Below, one piece after another: positions 17,477 to 26,983 of a stretch of DNA of 64,000 nucleotides. Each line of letters begins with the position of its first letter. Position 1 is the stretch's first letter. The notes below the pieces were generated by a model. The model was not told the origin of the DNA, searched no databases, and saw nothing but the letters and a program-made list of their open reading frames with translations. Origin of the DNA: Poriferisodalis sp965116245 (lineage in GTDB: Bacteria; Actinomycetota; Acidimicrobiia; Acidimicrobiales; Poriferisodalaceae). The DNA lies in assembly GCA_965116245.1 (NCBI GenBank), contig OZ220497.1, positions 434,001 through 498,000 of the forward strand. The letters run 5' to 3'. A program made the translations under genes and the position numbers.

Positions 17477-19340
17477 GGTGCAGCCACACCTCGTCGTAGC
17501 GACTTACGCCGAGTCGCTGGCCGTCAACAACCCCGCCTCCCGGAAGCGTGGTCCGTCCGAGTCCCACCACGTCAGCCGTCGCTGCCACCACGCTTGACGC
17601 GTAAGTCAACAAAACGTATGGCGCTTGGTTGGCCAGCTCCATCATGAAATCAGCGACAGCGCGGCGGCGTTCTGCTTCTGAGGTGGCCGATTTGATCAAG
17701 CTCGCTAGCGAGGCCAGGTACTCATCGGCGAAGTTGGACACGTTCAGTGGCGTGGTGCGGACCGGACCTACCGCAGCAGCTACCAACACTGCCGGATCTG
17801 ACTCGCCTCCGACCCGCCAACAAGTTGCGCCAAAATCGCCAGAGAAGGACGGGTTCTGAACTACCGAACCCATTACGCGGCTAATGAGCCCGGTGCGCGC
17901 AACCGTCTCCACATCTACTTCCACCAAACCTGTGGCTTCCCAATGGCGCTCCAGCTCGGCTGTCATGCGCGCAAGCGCGGGGTCATCGGTGCATAGCACT
18001 TTGACTCGCACGGTCTCGCCTACGTCGCGGCCGTCGGAACGTTCGGGATCTTGCGTGTACTCCTTAAGAAGAGCATCGGCACGCTGCGCGTCGGCAGTCG
18101 GCCAGGCAGAGGCGACATCTTCGGAATACCAGATGCTCGCAGGCGACCACCACTGCGTTGCGGCTGGAGAGTCAACTTCGGGACCGAGAGCGGCGATGAG
18201 CTGAGACGCGTCGGTGGCGCGCAGCAGCGCGCGCCGCACTCGGACATCGTCAAGCGGAGCGCGAAGCAGGTTGAACAGTATGGCGCTGGCATTGTCATCG
18301 AATCGTCGGATGGCGCTGATAGGACGGCCATCGTGGTCGTTCGCTGCGCCCGCTGCCGCTGAGAGTTCCGCCGATCGCGATGTCAAGACGTCGGCGCGGC
18401 CGTCAAGCAGTGCCTCAAGACGTCCACGCTCATCGGCAATCTCGCTGAAAACAACTTCAGCTACCCGAGGCAAGGTTGAACCATCTTCGGCGGTTCGCCA
18501 ATAGTCAGGGTTGGCGCCAAGCACTACCGGGTCGCCCGGTGACCAACGCTCGAAAATGAACGGTCCGGTGCCTACGGGCTCTCTCGCGAACGTCTCCGGA
18601 TCGGCTTTGGCAGCGGCTATCGAGAAAACTCTCCCGACCGGACCGGCTAGCGCGGCGGGTAGGCCAGCGTTGGGTTCGCTCAGCTCAAAGACCAGCGATA
18701 GTTCAGCGGCCGCTACGACCGAGGTGATGCGCGCATCGCGCAGGTGGCTGCCGCTGGCCCGACCAGAGCGCAAATAGTCGTCGATGCCGGTCTTGACCGC
18801 CAGAGCAGTTAGAGGTTCCCCATCGGTGAAGCTGATACCCGGCCGCAGCGTGACCGTCCATCGCCGCAACGAGTCATCGGCCGACACCGACTGAGCTAGC
18901 CACGGCTCAACCGACCCGTCGGGCAGCACCACTGTGAGCGTTTCGAGCACATGGTCCAACACGTTGCGACACGACCACGCACAGGTGTGATCCCACGGCG
19001 TCCAGCCAACGATTGGCGTGGGGTCGGCAGCCAGCAACACCCGCAGCGTTCCGCCACGGCGTGGTGCCGTATCCGGTGGCGCGGTCGACACTGAGCCAGG
19101 TGCCGTGGTGGCCGTACCACCCTGAGCACCGTCGCCCGTCGTAGCGGTGAGTCCTTGGGTTCCCGTAGCGCCAGTGCCCGCAGTGCCTGCGCCCCCAGTT
19201 CCGGTGCCCCCAGTTCCTGCGCCTTCGGTGCCTGGGCCGCCGCCCGCAACGGCTGAAGTGACTGGATTTTCGTCGGAACCTGGCGACTGTTCCGCTGTGG
19301 AGCTATCTGTTGTGGCGCTGCATGCACCTGACAGCACCAT
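17469..19340 (-). CDS. ABC transporter substrate-binding lipoprotein, family 5 (peptide/nickel type)
   Basis: 623 aa from ATG 19340. A Cys-rich start (MVLSGAC) is followed by a Gly/Thr/Ala linker (~28-75) and a full SBP_bac_5 fold: RRGGTLRVLLA, WTVTLRPGISFTDGEPLTA, VGTGPFIFERWSPGDPVVL. It should be a lipid-anchored extracytoplasmic binder of peptides or similar solutes. No permease or ATPase lies nearby. Odd: only six residues precede the lipobox Cys, while the frame upstream encodes a proper signal peptide without ATG, GTG or TTG; a CTG at 19382 would give it (see findings). Confidence 0.88.
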   Translation of the reverse strand: MVLSGACSATTDSSTAEQSPGSDENPVTSAVAGGGPGTEGAGTGGTGTGGAGTAGTGATGTQGLTATTGDGAQGGTATTAPGSVSTAPPDTAPRRGGTLRVLLAADPTPIVGWTPWDHTCAWSCRNVLDHVLETLTVVLPDGSVEPWLAQSVSADDSLRRWTVTLRPGISFTDGEPLTALAVKTGIDDYLRSGRASGSHLRDARITSVVAAAELSLVFELSEPNAGLPAALAGPVGRVFSIAAAKADPETFAREPVGTGPFIFERWSPGDPVVLGANPDYWRTAEDGSTLPRVAEVVFSEIADERGRLEALLDGRADVLTSRSAELSAAAGAANDHDGRPISAIRRFDDNASAILFNLLRAPLDDVRVRRALLRATDASQLIAALGPEVDSPAATQWWSPASIWYSEDVASAWPTADAQRADALLKEYTQDPERSDGRDVGETVRVKVLCTDDPALARMTAELERHWEATGLVEVDVETVARTGLISRVMGSVVQNPSFSGDFGATCWRVGGESDPAVLVAAAVGPVRTTPLNVSNFADEYLASLASLIKSATSEAERRRAVADFMMELANQAPYVLLTYASSVVAATADVVGLGRTTLPGGGVVDGQRLGVSRYDEVWLHRE

Positions 19341-19539
19341 GAGAGCTGCGCAGGCCGCGATATAGACACGTTGAGCTAACAGGAGCCCTGACCCTTTCGA
19401 GACCTGGCCGTGCCAACCCTAGACATGCCAGCCTTAGCCATCCATAGCCCTAGCCATAATGGGCTCGCCAGCCGTCATGCACTGCACGAGTGCTGACGTT
19501 AGTGGCGCGCCGTAGTTCCCCGACAGCGTATGGAGCATT

Positions 19540-20892
19540 ATGACCACAGGATTGGCAGTATTCACAGGTGTATTGGTGGGTCTAGTTCTTGGCACCGCTG
19601 GCGGGTGGACGGTGCTGGTGCGCCGCTCGACGCGTTGGCACAGCGAGCGTTCGGTGCTGACACTTGAACGCGAGACGTTGGCACGTGAACGTGATGAGTT
19701 GAGGATTGAACGCGACAACGCCAGCGAGGAGTCGACGGCTCAGAGTGAGACTGCATCTGACTTGCGAACACAACTGGCCCGAGTTGAGGCAGATCGTGAC
19801 GCCCGCGTAGAAGAAATGGAGAAGAGACAATCGGAGCTAGAGGCGCGATTCAAAGAAATAGCCGCCGAGGTCAGCGAAACCACCCGCGCAAACTTCATGA
19901 AGGAGTTCCGCGATCTAGCTGCTGAGCAAACCAAGACAGCGGGCAGCAAGGTTTCCGAGCTCGTGGAACCCATGCGAGAACGCCTACAGGAGCTTCGCCA
20001 GCATGTCGACAAGGCGGACAAGGCCCGTGTGGCCGACACAGCCAAAGTCGCCCAAAGCGTCGATCAGTTGGTGTCAGAGACCAGTGACCTGCGCCAGATT
20101 CTGCGTGACTCCAAGATGCGTGGCGCCTGGGGTGAACAACATTTGCGCAACGTTATTGACGCCGCTGGCATGAGTCAGCACATCGACTACCTCGAACAGC
20201 CGGTGTTCGGCGAGCTTGGCGGCGAAGGTCGATCGCGGCCCGATGTCGTGGTCAAAGTGCCGGGCGGAGCAAACGTCGTGATCGACGCCAAGACTCCGCT
20301 TAACGCATACCAGCGGGCTATGCAAACCACTGATCAAGCTGAACAGCAGCAGGCCATGGCGGAGCACGCGGCGGCGCTGCGCGAGCGCGCTAAGGAGCTA
20401 GGCCAACGCGACTACGGACGATTCGTGCCCGAGTCACCCGACTTCGTGCTCATGTACGTACCCACCGATCCGATGCTCGATGAGGCCATGCGGTTTGACG
20501 GCGGTGTCTGGCAGGATGCTTGGCACCGACACCGTGTGCTCATCGCAACTCCCGGCTTGCTGATCGCCTTCTTACGAACAGTGGCTTTGGCGTGGCAACG
20601 ACAGGACATCGCCAACAACGCCGAGCAGGTCGCAAAGCTGGGCAAGGACCTCTATTCCAGGCTTTCGACCTACATCGGTCACGTTGACAAGATGGGTCGT
20701 GGGCTAAACAGCGCGGTCAAGGCCTACAACGAGAGCGTCGGCTCCTTTGAGCGCATGGTGTTGCCACAAGCGCGCCGCTTCGCTGAGCTGGGCTCGGTAG
20801 CTGCGAACGATCAGCTCAACACACCAAGCCCCGTTGAGTTGGATGTGCGAGCGGTCAACGCTGCGGAGTTGCCGGATTTGGCGTCCGGATAG
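19540..20892 (+). CDS. rmuC: DNA recombination protein RmuC homologue
   Basis: 450 aa. An N-terminal membrane helix (LAVFTGVLVGLVLGTAGGWTV) is followed by a long coiled coil (~25-170, rich in Glu/Arg) and the RmuC nuclease-like domain: RGAWGEQHLRNVIDAAGM, RPDVVVKVPGG and VVIDAKTPLNAY. Later come FVLMYVPTDPMLDEA and VLIATPGLLIAFLRTVALAW. RmuC limits inversion at short inverted repeats. The GGAG sequence just before ATG is a weak ribosome site. Stands alone between divergent and convergent neighbours. Confidence 0.94.
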   Translation: MTTGLAVFTGVLVGLVLGTAGGWTVLVRRSTRWHSERSVLTLERETLARERDELRIERDNASEESTAQSETASDLRTQLARVEADRDARVEEMEKRQSELEARFKEIAAEVSETTRANFMKEFRDLAAEQTKTAGSKVSELVEPMRERLQELRQHVDKADKARVADTAKVAQSVDQLVSETSDLRQILRDSKMRGAWGEQHLRNVIDAAGMSQHIDYLEQPVFGELGGEGRSRPDVVVKVPGGANVVIDAKTPLNAYQRAMQTTDQAEQQQAMAEHAAALRERAKELGQRDYGRFVPESPDFVLMYVPTDPMLDEAMRFDGGVWQDAWHRHRVLIATPGLLIAFLRTVALAWQRQDIANNAEQVAKLGKDLYSRLSTYIGHVDKMGRGLNSAVKAYNESVGSFERMVLPQARRFAELGSVAANDQLNTPSPVELDVRAVNAAELPDLASG

Positions 20893-20973
20893 CTTAACGC
20901 TGGGCCAATCAACTCGAGCGAACTAGACCGTGGCGGCACCGGTACTGGCTAGCGGCGCAAACGCCCGCGCCTT

Positions 20974-23286
20974 CTAGCTAGATGAAGCGGCTTGAGTGAT
21001 GGCTTGCCACACACGCTGAGGTGTGAGTGGCATATCAATGTGACGTACGCCTAGGTGAGCCACAGCATCAACGACCGCATTCTGGACAGCCGGTGTGGCA
21101 CCCACTGTGCCCGATTCTCCGATGCCTTTCGCGCCTAGGGGGTTGATGTGCGTTGGTGTCTCAAGCACTACGCGCTCAAAGAATGGCAGTTCGGCTGCCG
21201 AAATGATCGGATAATCAGCAAAATTTCCTGTGAGCGGATTTCCGTCGCTGTCGTACACGAACTCTTCATACAGCGCTTGGGCTGCGCCCTGAGCTAAGCC
21301 TCCATGCACCTGCCCGGCTGCGAGCAGTGGGTTGAGGATTGTGCCAGCGTCGTCGCAAGCAACGAGTTGGCGCAACTCCACCTCGCCGGTGTGACGGTCA
21401 ACTTCCACCACAGCCACATGGGTGCCGAACGGGAAAGTTGGCGCTTCGGAGTCAAACACCTCTTCGGCATGCAACAAGCGCGGCCCGCTGACGCTGTTTT
21501 CGTCGCCATCGTTGGTCGCTTCAAGGTGTTCAGCTACCGATGCCCAGTTCACCGAGACCGCCGGGGTGCCGACAACGTGAAACTCGGCGTGCTCTGTGTC
21601 CAGAGTTATGTCGGCTGGGTCGGCTTCAAGCAGGGTCGCTGCTACAGACCGGGCTTGATCAACCAGAGTGGCGGATGCGTTCCAAATGGCCACGCCCGCT
21701 AGCTGCACCGAGCGCGAACCACCCGTGACTTCGCCTCGGGGCACCTCATCGGTGTCGCCATGGACTATTTCTATGTCCTCCATGGGTACACCTGTGCGAT
21801 CGGCAATCAGCATCGCCCAGGATGTGTGGTGTCCCTGCCCATATGGCGACGAGCCGGTGCGGGCCACAATGCGACCGCCCGCGACCAACTCAACTGCTCC
21901 ATACTCGGAGCGACCAACGCCCGCAGTGCGCTCCACATATGTGGCCAGACCGATACCCAGGAGCTTGTAGTCGTTGTTGGCGCGGCGCTGCGCCTGCTCC
22001 GCTCGCAGTGCTTCGTAGTCGGCGGCTTTGAGGGCCGCATCCAAGCTGGCCTCGTAGCGGCCAGTGTCATAGGGCATTCCAGTACGGGTGGTGAGCGGGA
22101 ACACCTCCGGTTGCAGGAAGTTCTTTCTGCGAACTTCGGCTGGATCCATGCCGATCTCGGCAGCGAACACATCTACAGCACGTTCGATAGCTGCCGCGGC
22201 CTCGGGCCTGCCTGCGCCGCGGTATGGACCGGTCGGCGTGGTATTTGTAAGCACCGACACAGACGTGAAACCAAGAGTGGCGATGTCGTAGCAACCCGCC
22301 AGCATCGCCAAGCCGTTGTTGGGCAACGCAGCGCCCATGTTCCCGTATGCACCGGACTGTTGCAATACATGCACGCCGAACGCGGTGATGTGGCCGTCGC
22401 GGGTGCCGCCTATGCGGCAGTACTGGATCTGTGCGCGACCGTGAACCAGACCCACCATGTCGTCTGTGCGAGAGGGCACCCACATAACAGGCCTGCCAAC
22501 TCGGGCTGCTAGCCACCCCAATAGGGCTTCTTCGGGATGCGGCCTTGCCTTGGCCCCGAAGCTGCCACCCACGTCGCGGGAGACCACTCGCAACTGGGAC
22601 CGGTCGAGTCCCAGAATCTTGGCGAGTCCAGCGCGCACCGGGTGAGGGCCCTGGCCAGCATTCACGTGATGTAGGCGCCCGTCGCTGTCCCAACGGCTGG
22701 CGGCAACGCGTGGCTCTAGGGGGCAAGGCGCGATCCGATTGTTGACTGTGCGTACCTCCGTTACAACCTCACATGAGTCGAAATCGGGCTGTTCGTCGTC
22801 GAGCGACAACCGAACCACGACGTTCGGCTCGGCCATGCCGTCAAAAAGCGCTGGCCCGTCAAGGGCTTGCTCGGGGTCCACGAGCGCTGCTAGCGGGTCG
22901 TAGTCAACAATGACCCTCTCAGTCGCATCCCACGCCTCCGCGGGACTTTCTGCCAACACGACAGCGATGGGTTCACCCACATACCGCACCCGATCCGCTG
23001 CAAGCAGTGGCCGCACGATGGCGCTGTCGAAGGCTGGGCTGGGCGACGGGTACGACGCCAGATCCACGTCTACTGATGTGACGACATCAATGACGCCGGG
23101 TGCCGTGCGCGCAGCGCTCACATCCAAGCTGGAAATGTTGGCATGGGCAACTGTGGATGTCACAAAGCAGGCGTGCGCCGTGGGAGTCCACTCCGCATCC
23201 GCGGTGAGATTGGCTACAAACCGACCCTGTCCGCGTAGCAGAGCTTCATCCTCGCGCCGAACTACTCGCGTTCCTCGTAGTGTCAC
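20974..23286 (-). CDS. Xanthine dehydrogenase/CO dehydrogenase family molybdopterin-binding large subunit (form II type)
   Basis: 770 aa from GTG. Typical N-terminus (RVVRREDEALLRGQGRFVAN) and the molybdenum-cofactor region. The active-site loop reads PYRGAGRPEA, the AYRGAGR form of form II CoxL-like hydroxylases, not the AYRCSFR of genuine form I CO dehydrogenase. It ends with the conserved GAKGIGESGTVGATPAVQNAV, whose Glu is the catalytic base. Partners (FAD and 2Fe-2S subunits) are absent on both sides, so the subunit is orphaned here. Substrate unknown. TAGGCT 7 nt before GTG suggests leaderless transcription. Confidence 0.92.
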   Translation of the reverse strand: MTLRGTRVVRREDEALLRGQGRFVANLTADAEWTPTAHACFVTSTVAHANISSLDVSAARTAPGVIDVVTSVDVDLASYPSPSPAFDSAIVRPLLAADRVRYVGEPIAVVLAESPAEAWDATERVIVDYDPLAALVDPEQALDGPALFDGMAEPNVVVRLSLDDEQPDFDSCEVVTEVRTVNNRIAPCPLEPRVAASRWDSDGRLHHVNAGQGPHPVRAGLAKILGLDRSQLRVVSRDVGGSFGAKARPHPEEALLGWLAARVGRPVMWVPSRTDDMVGLVHGRAQIQYCRIGGTRDGHITAFGVHVLQQSGAYGNMGAALPNNGLAMLAGCYDIATLGFTSVSVLTNTTPTGPYRGAGRPEAAAAIERAVDVFAAEIGMDPAEVRRKNFLQPEVFPLTTRTGMPYDTGRYEASLDAALKAADYEALRAEQAQRRANNDYKLLGIGLATYVERTAGVGRSEYGAVELVAGGRIVARTGSSPYGQGHHTSWAMLIADRTGVPMEDIEIVHGDTDEVPRGEVTGGSRSVQLAGVAIWNASATLVDQARSVAATLLEADPADITLDTEHAEFHVVGTPAVSVNWASVAEHLEATNDGDENSVSGPRLLHAEEVFDSEAPTFPFGTHVAVVEVDRHTGEVELRQLVACDDAGTILNPLLAAGQVHGGLAQGAAQALYEEFVYDSDGNPLTGNFADYPIISAAELPFFERVVLETPTHINPLGAKGIGESGTVGATPAVQNAVVDAVAHLGVRHIDMPLTPQRVWQAITQAASSS

Positions 23287-23293
23287 GATGCGG

Positions 23294-23299
23294 AGCCTA
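23294..23299 (-). promoter_or_regulatory. Candidate -10 box, molybdopterin hydroxylase gene
   Basis: TAGGCT on the minus strand, 7 nt before GTG 23286. Confidence 0.4.
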
Positions 23300-23362
23300 T
23301 TGTGTATCGGCCTAGAACGCTGTTGTCATTCTGCGTTTTCTCGGTCTTCGTTCTTTTTTCGA

Positions 23363-25225
23363 TTACCGAGACTTGAGCATGCCCACGATTAGCTTTAGTA
23401 TCTCTATTACCAAACTCTGTCCACCCACGCTACCAATAGTGCTCGGTGTCGTGGTAGCATTTCGACGAGCGGTAGTAGTGGTGGTGGAGAATACAGTCGG
23501 CTGCTGAGTAGTAGCAGTCGTCGAAAACGTGGTTGTGGCCCTCGGCTGTGTTGTAGCCGCAGTTGTAGGTGTCCTTGGCGCAACAGGCTGAGTCGTAGCC
23601 GTTGTAGTAGTTGTAGTGGTGGTAGTAGTTGTAGTCGTGGTACTTGTAGTCGTGCTTGTGGTGGTGGTTGGTGGGCTCGTAGTGGTTACTTCTGCGTTGG
23701 CGGACGCGGGGCTGTTGCCTGCGTCGTTGACCGCGCGTATCTGGAACACATAGGTTGTGCCCGCAGTAAGCCCACTGACGGTTTGGCTGGTTGTGTCAGC
23801 ACCTAAGTCACTGACATCTGTCCAAGTGCTGCTATCCCAGTTGCCTGGGTTCTGCCGATAACGAAATTGGTATTTTGTGATTGAACTGTTATCAGGATCA
23901 GTCCACGACAGATTCACTGACGTTCTACCTGCAGCAGTTGCGGACAAGCCCGTAGGCTGAGCCGGTGCAGTCGCGGCAGCGTCGTTATCGACAATCGTGA
24001 TCCGTAACGGAGCGCCACCACCCCAATTACGTTGAGCTAACGTAGGATTACCACAGTCGGGGCAGGCATGAATTGCGATTACCTCGTCACCCTCATCATC
24101 CGTGTCACCTAACACACGCAACGTAAACGAACCCGTCTTAGTAGATTGCAAGACAGTCACACTAGAGCCACCCACAATACAGTAATCAGCATTAGCAGGA
24201 CTAGCTGTACTGCAATTATATCTTATCGTGGCCGAACCCAGACCTGACAAAGTATCGAGCGGGATCGTTAACCCACCAGAAGGCGCTAGGTTGGTCAATG
24301 TAACAGTCACTGTCAAGTCAGTATGAGTCGTGTCCTTCTCGGTGGCACTACCAACTATCGCAGACAACTCGACCGACTTGCTGAACACACTCGCACACGA
24401 CTCATCAGACGCCGCACCGACTCCCTTAGCAGTACTAACGGCACGCAACTGCAAACAAATCTCAGAATCTGTAATACTAGAAATAGTCAAGCTAGTGGAA
24501 GCCGCGCTCGAACCCGTAACGTTTGTCCATGTACCTAAAGCAGCGTCAGTATTCACCCGACGACGATACTGATAACCAGTAATCGAACTATCATCAGGAT
24601 CAGTCCACGACAAATACGCCTTCCCAGCACCCGTCGTCAAAATCGGATCCGGCTTCGCCGGAGCACCAGGCGCCACAGTAGTCGTAGTTGTGGTTGTTGT
24701 TGTTGTAGTAGTAGTAGTAGTCGTAGTTGATGTAGTCGTAGTGGTAGTCGTAGCGCCACCTGGTGTAAACGGTTCCGAATAGACTCGGCTTGCAAAGCTG
24801 CTGCTGCAGCTCGGACTTGGAGGTGCAAACGCTATGATGCCGATCTGGTATTTTGTGCCGGTTGTCAAGCCGGAGAAAGTGTGAGTTAATGTGTCCACCG
24901 GATAGCTAATACCCCGACCTACTGCAGACCCCCTGTATATGCGAAGATTAAACGTGTGTCTCGTCGCCATGCATGAGCCCGTGCCCGGGACGATCGTAGC
25001 CGTGGCAGTAGTTGAAGTATGTGTAACCGAGATGCTGGACGGAACAGCCGGAGCCGCAGCCGAAGCTGGACTAGCGATCAAGACAGTGCTCGCTGCTAGC
25101 AAAGCGCTAACTGCTACTAACTGTCCCCAGCGACGGGCGCGAAGACGGAACCTACCCATGTGAGCTGTCCAGCCAAGAGGGGGGGTTGACGCGGCATCGG
25201 GCCGCGAGACACTAATGCGTGTCAT
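23363..25225 (-). CDS. Secreted FN3/Calx-beta protein with poly-threonine stalks
   Basis: 620 aa from ATG 25225, chosen because GAGGAG lies 8 nt upstream. The signal peptide is at ~24-57 (basic RFRLRARRWGQ, hydrophobic core, ASPASAA cleavage region). Then follow a first FN3-like domain (~59-155), a poly-Thr linker (~159-183), a second FN3 (~188-282), a Calx-beta-like domain (~283-417; EGDEVIAIHA, ITIVDND), a third FN3 (~422-515) and a Thr-rich stalk (~518-600). The last 20 residues are hydrophobic (LVIEILKLIVGMLKSR) and may anchor it. Likely a surface adhesin or stalk protein (inference). Base composition around 24.0-24.6 kb is clearly more AT-rich than the neighbours, with TTA and ATA codons. 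Confidence 0.85.
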   Translation of the reverse strand: MTRISVSRPDAASTPPLGWTAHMGRFRLRARRWGQLVAVSALLAASTVLIASPASAAAPAVPSSISVTHTSTTATATIVPGTGSCMATRHTFNLRIYRGSAVGRGISYPVDTLTHTFSGLTTGTKYQIGIIAFAPPSPSCSSSFASRVYSEPFTPGGATTTTTTTSTTTTTTTTTTTTTTTTTVAPGAPAKPDPILTTGAGKAYLSWTDPDDSSITGYQYRRRVNTDAALGTWTNVTGSSAASTSLTISSITDSEICLQLRAVSTAKGVGAASDESCASVFSKSVELSAIVGSATEKDTTHTDLTVTVTLTNLAPSGGLTIPLDTLSGLGSATIRYNCSTASPANADYCIVGGSSVTVLQSTKTGSFTLRVLGDTDDEGDEVIAIHACPDCGNPTLAQRNWGGGAPLRITIVDNDAAATAPAQPTGLSATAAGRTSVNLSWTDPDNSSITKYQFRYRQNPGNWDSSTWTDVSDLGADTTSQTVSGLTAGTTYVFQIRAVNDAGNSPASANAEVTTTSPPTTTTSTTTSTTTTTTTTTTTTTTATTQPVAPRTPTTAATTQPRATTTFSTTATTQQPTVFSTTTTTARRNATTTPSTIGSVGGQSLVIEILKLIVGMLKSR

Positions 25226-25356
25226 CAGATCAATCTCCTCGTTGCGCTGGCCCGACAACACCGTGCTACCAGGGGCTAACAGCCCAGAGTACATAAGGTG
25301 TCGTTGTTGTCAAGGATTGTTGTCAACGGTCATGCTCGCTTGCTGCCGCAGGCGAG

Positions 25357-26130
25357 TTACCAGCGCGCCGCGAGATCCAGCGAGAGAACTTCGATCATCT
25401 CTGCGTGCAGTGTCTTGAAGTAAGGGGAACGCGATCCTGCTCTACCACTTGGAGGCGAGTTGGGACCGTTTTCGGCTGGCCAGCGAACTGCATGGTCGGC
25501 CTCAGCTAGGGCTGCGTCTACCGTGGCCTGCCATTCGGCACGCTGATCGCTTGGCGGACAAGTCATCACACCGGCAGTCACGATGCTCTCTGGGGAACAG
25601 TCCGACGGCAAGTCGAACAGCTCATACGCCATAGGCGCGAATTGATCAAACAAGGGCAGCAGTCGCTCACAACCTGCTCGTGTGCGAAGCAGTCGTGATA
25701 CCAGCCCCGAGGCGTGACGCAAATGTGACCGCTCCTCTGCCAGCGCACGGCGTGCTACGGCTGCTAGGGCCTCCCACGACGATTCCGCCAGCGCTGACCA
25801 GCGCACGGTTTCGGCTGTGTCGTAAAGGAAGTGCCGGACCAGCGTCTCACCCCAGTCGCGACACGGCAACTCGGTGAGATGCGCACTGAGATACTCGTGT
25901 GGCTGGCGTCCATAGGCCAATGCGTCAACGTCGTCGCTCAGCAAGGCATACAGCGCCCGGGCGTGGCCCAGTTCGTCCTGGCTGATTGAGGTCAGGGCCA
26001 GGTCTTCCTCCAGGAAGGGCCCCACTGCGATCCACCAGGCCAAGTTTTGGCCTACACACAACTCGTCATCAGCCAGCGCCAGCACGATTGCGCGCGCGCC
26101 GTCCGATTCCGATTGCCGCTCGGCCGTCAT
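25357..26130 (-). CDS. paaC: Phenylacetyl-CoA epoxidase subunit PaaC
   Basis: 257 aa, all-helical ferritin-like fold. The segment SISQDELGHARALYALLSDD and the later ALAEERSHLRHASGLV match PaaC, the structural partner of the catalytic subunit. Last gene of a paaA-D-B-C cluster, overlapping paaB by 4 bp. The complex converts phenylacetyl-CoA to its 1,2-epoxide. The reductase PaaE is not in this window. Confidence 0.9.
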   Translation of the reverse strand: MTAERQSESDGARAIVLALADDELCVGQNLAWWIAVGPFLEEDLALTSISQDELGHARALYALLSDDVDALAYGRQPHEYLSAHLTELPCRDWGETLVRHFLYDTAETVRWSALAESSWEALAAVARRALAEERSHLRHASGLVSRLLRTRAGCERLLPLFDQFAPMAYELFDLPSDCSPESIVTAGVMTCPPSDQRAEWQATVDAALAEADHAVRWPAENGPNSPPSGRAGSRSPYFKTLHAEMIEVLSLDLAARW

Positions 26131-26411
26131 GTGGCTGGCGGGGAGCCAGACGTCGAGCCAAGCTGACGCAGCTCCCGCAGCAGCGCCCCGTCGTTGTGTC
26201 GGTGAGCACGATCTGCCATCTCAAGCTCAGTGGTGTCGCCAATCAGCAGATCATCGCGGGCCACTACCCACATCTGGTCCCCCTCAGAGCGACGCGTGTA
26301 GCAATCACGAGCGAAGCTAAGTGCCAGATCATCGTCGGGCGCCTCAAGTGCGCCGACATGCGTGAACGGGTCTTTGCCTGCACGCTTAAGGAACACTTCG
26401 TAAGTCCTCAT
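26127..26411 (-). CDS. paaB: Phenylacetyl-CoA epoxidase subunit PaaB
   Basis: 94 aa, the standard size. YEVFLKRAGKDPFTHVGALEAPDDDLALSFARD is the PaaB signature region, and MWVVARDDLL follows. PaaB bridges the PaaAC heterodimers in the larger complex. Overlaps both neighbours by 4 bp. Confidence 0.94.
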   Translation of the reverse strand: MRTYEVFLKRAGKDPFTHVGALEAPDDDLALSFARDCYTRRSEGDQMWVVARDDLLIGDTTELEMADRAHRHNDGALLRELRQLGSTSGSPPAT

Positions 26412-26983
26412 GCGAGTACCGAGTCCTCGAACCTACGGATTTGGTGCCTTGCGTTTCTTGCCTCGGCACTATTGACCTTCGGGCCGTTGAACTCAGGTAT
26501 GGCAACCCGGCCAACGACTTCGATCGGATTGCGACAGCTCGGGCACCAATGCACGCTGCGGCACGGCGTTGGGCCGAAATCCGAACGGTGCTCTAAGGCG
26601 TCGTTGCCGCAGATTGGGCACATAGCGCCGGAGGTGGCGCTTCGAACGGCCACCGCATACTCCTGCGCCAGCAACTCCACCGCCGTGGGGGCTATGCGAT
26701 CCGGCGTCCACGCTGGGTCGTCTACAAACACCACTTCCACCGCCAGGTCGCTGCCCGAACAGATGGAGCGCGCCGCAACAGCTACGTCGTTGGCAATCAT
26801 ATCAAGTGCGGGGCAGCCGAGCATGGTCGGAACCAACTCAATCCGTACCGCGCTGCCATCATCGCTGACACTGACTCGTTCGAGGATGCCCAGTTCGGCA
26901 ATCGTGATGTCGGGATACTCGGGGTCACACACCGACGACACCGCCTCAACGATGGCTGCCGCCAGCAGTGCGTCGCCACTCAT
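26408..26983 (-). CDS. paaD: PaaD-like Fe-S assembly/maturation factor
   Basis: 191 aa. The N-terminal MIP18/DUF59 domain (VSSVCDPEYPDITIAELGILERV) is followed by a C-terminal zinc-ribbon-like part with cysteine pairs CPICGN (about 141-144) and CPSC (~164-167). PaaD belongs to the SufT/MIP18-type maturation factors and is thought to help mature the iron-containing subunits or reductase. It sits second in the operon, between paaA and paaB, not in the canonical fourth place. Confidence 0.9.
   Translation of the reverse strand: MSGDALLAAAIVEAVSSVCDPEYPDITIAELGILERVSVSDDGSAVRIELVPTMLGCPALDMIANDVAVAARSICSGSDLAVEVVFVDDPAWTPDRIAPTAVELLAQEYAVAVRSATSGAMCPICGNDALEHRSDFGPTPCRSVHWCPSCRNPIEVVGRVAIPEFNGPKVNSAEARNARHQIRRFEDSVLA

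Noticed and set aside
21760..22512. 250-codon plus-strand open frame opposite the molybdopterin hydroxylase gene
   Set aside because: It is antisense to a well-conserved gene and shows no family features; high GC makes such shadow frames common.
20974..23286. Aerobic CO dehydrogenase (form I CoxL)
   Set aside because: The active-site loop lacks the CSFR signature and no coxM or coxS lies nearby.
23460..24780. Short GTAGTAGT-like repeats suggestive of a repeat array or CRISPR
   Set aside because: They are Thr codons of the stalk on the minus strand, without regular spacers.
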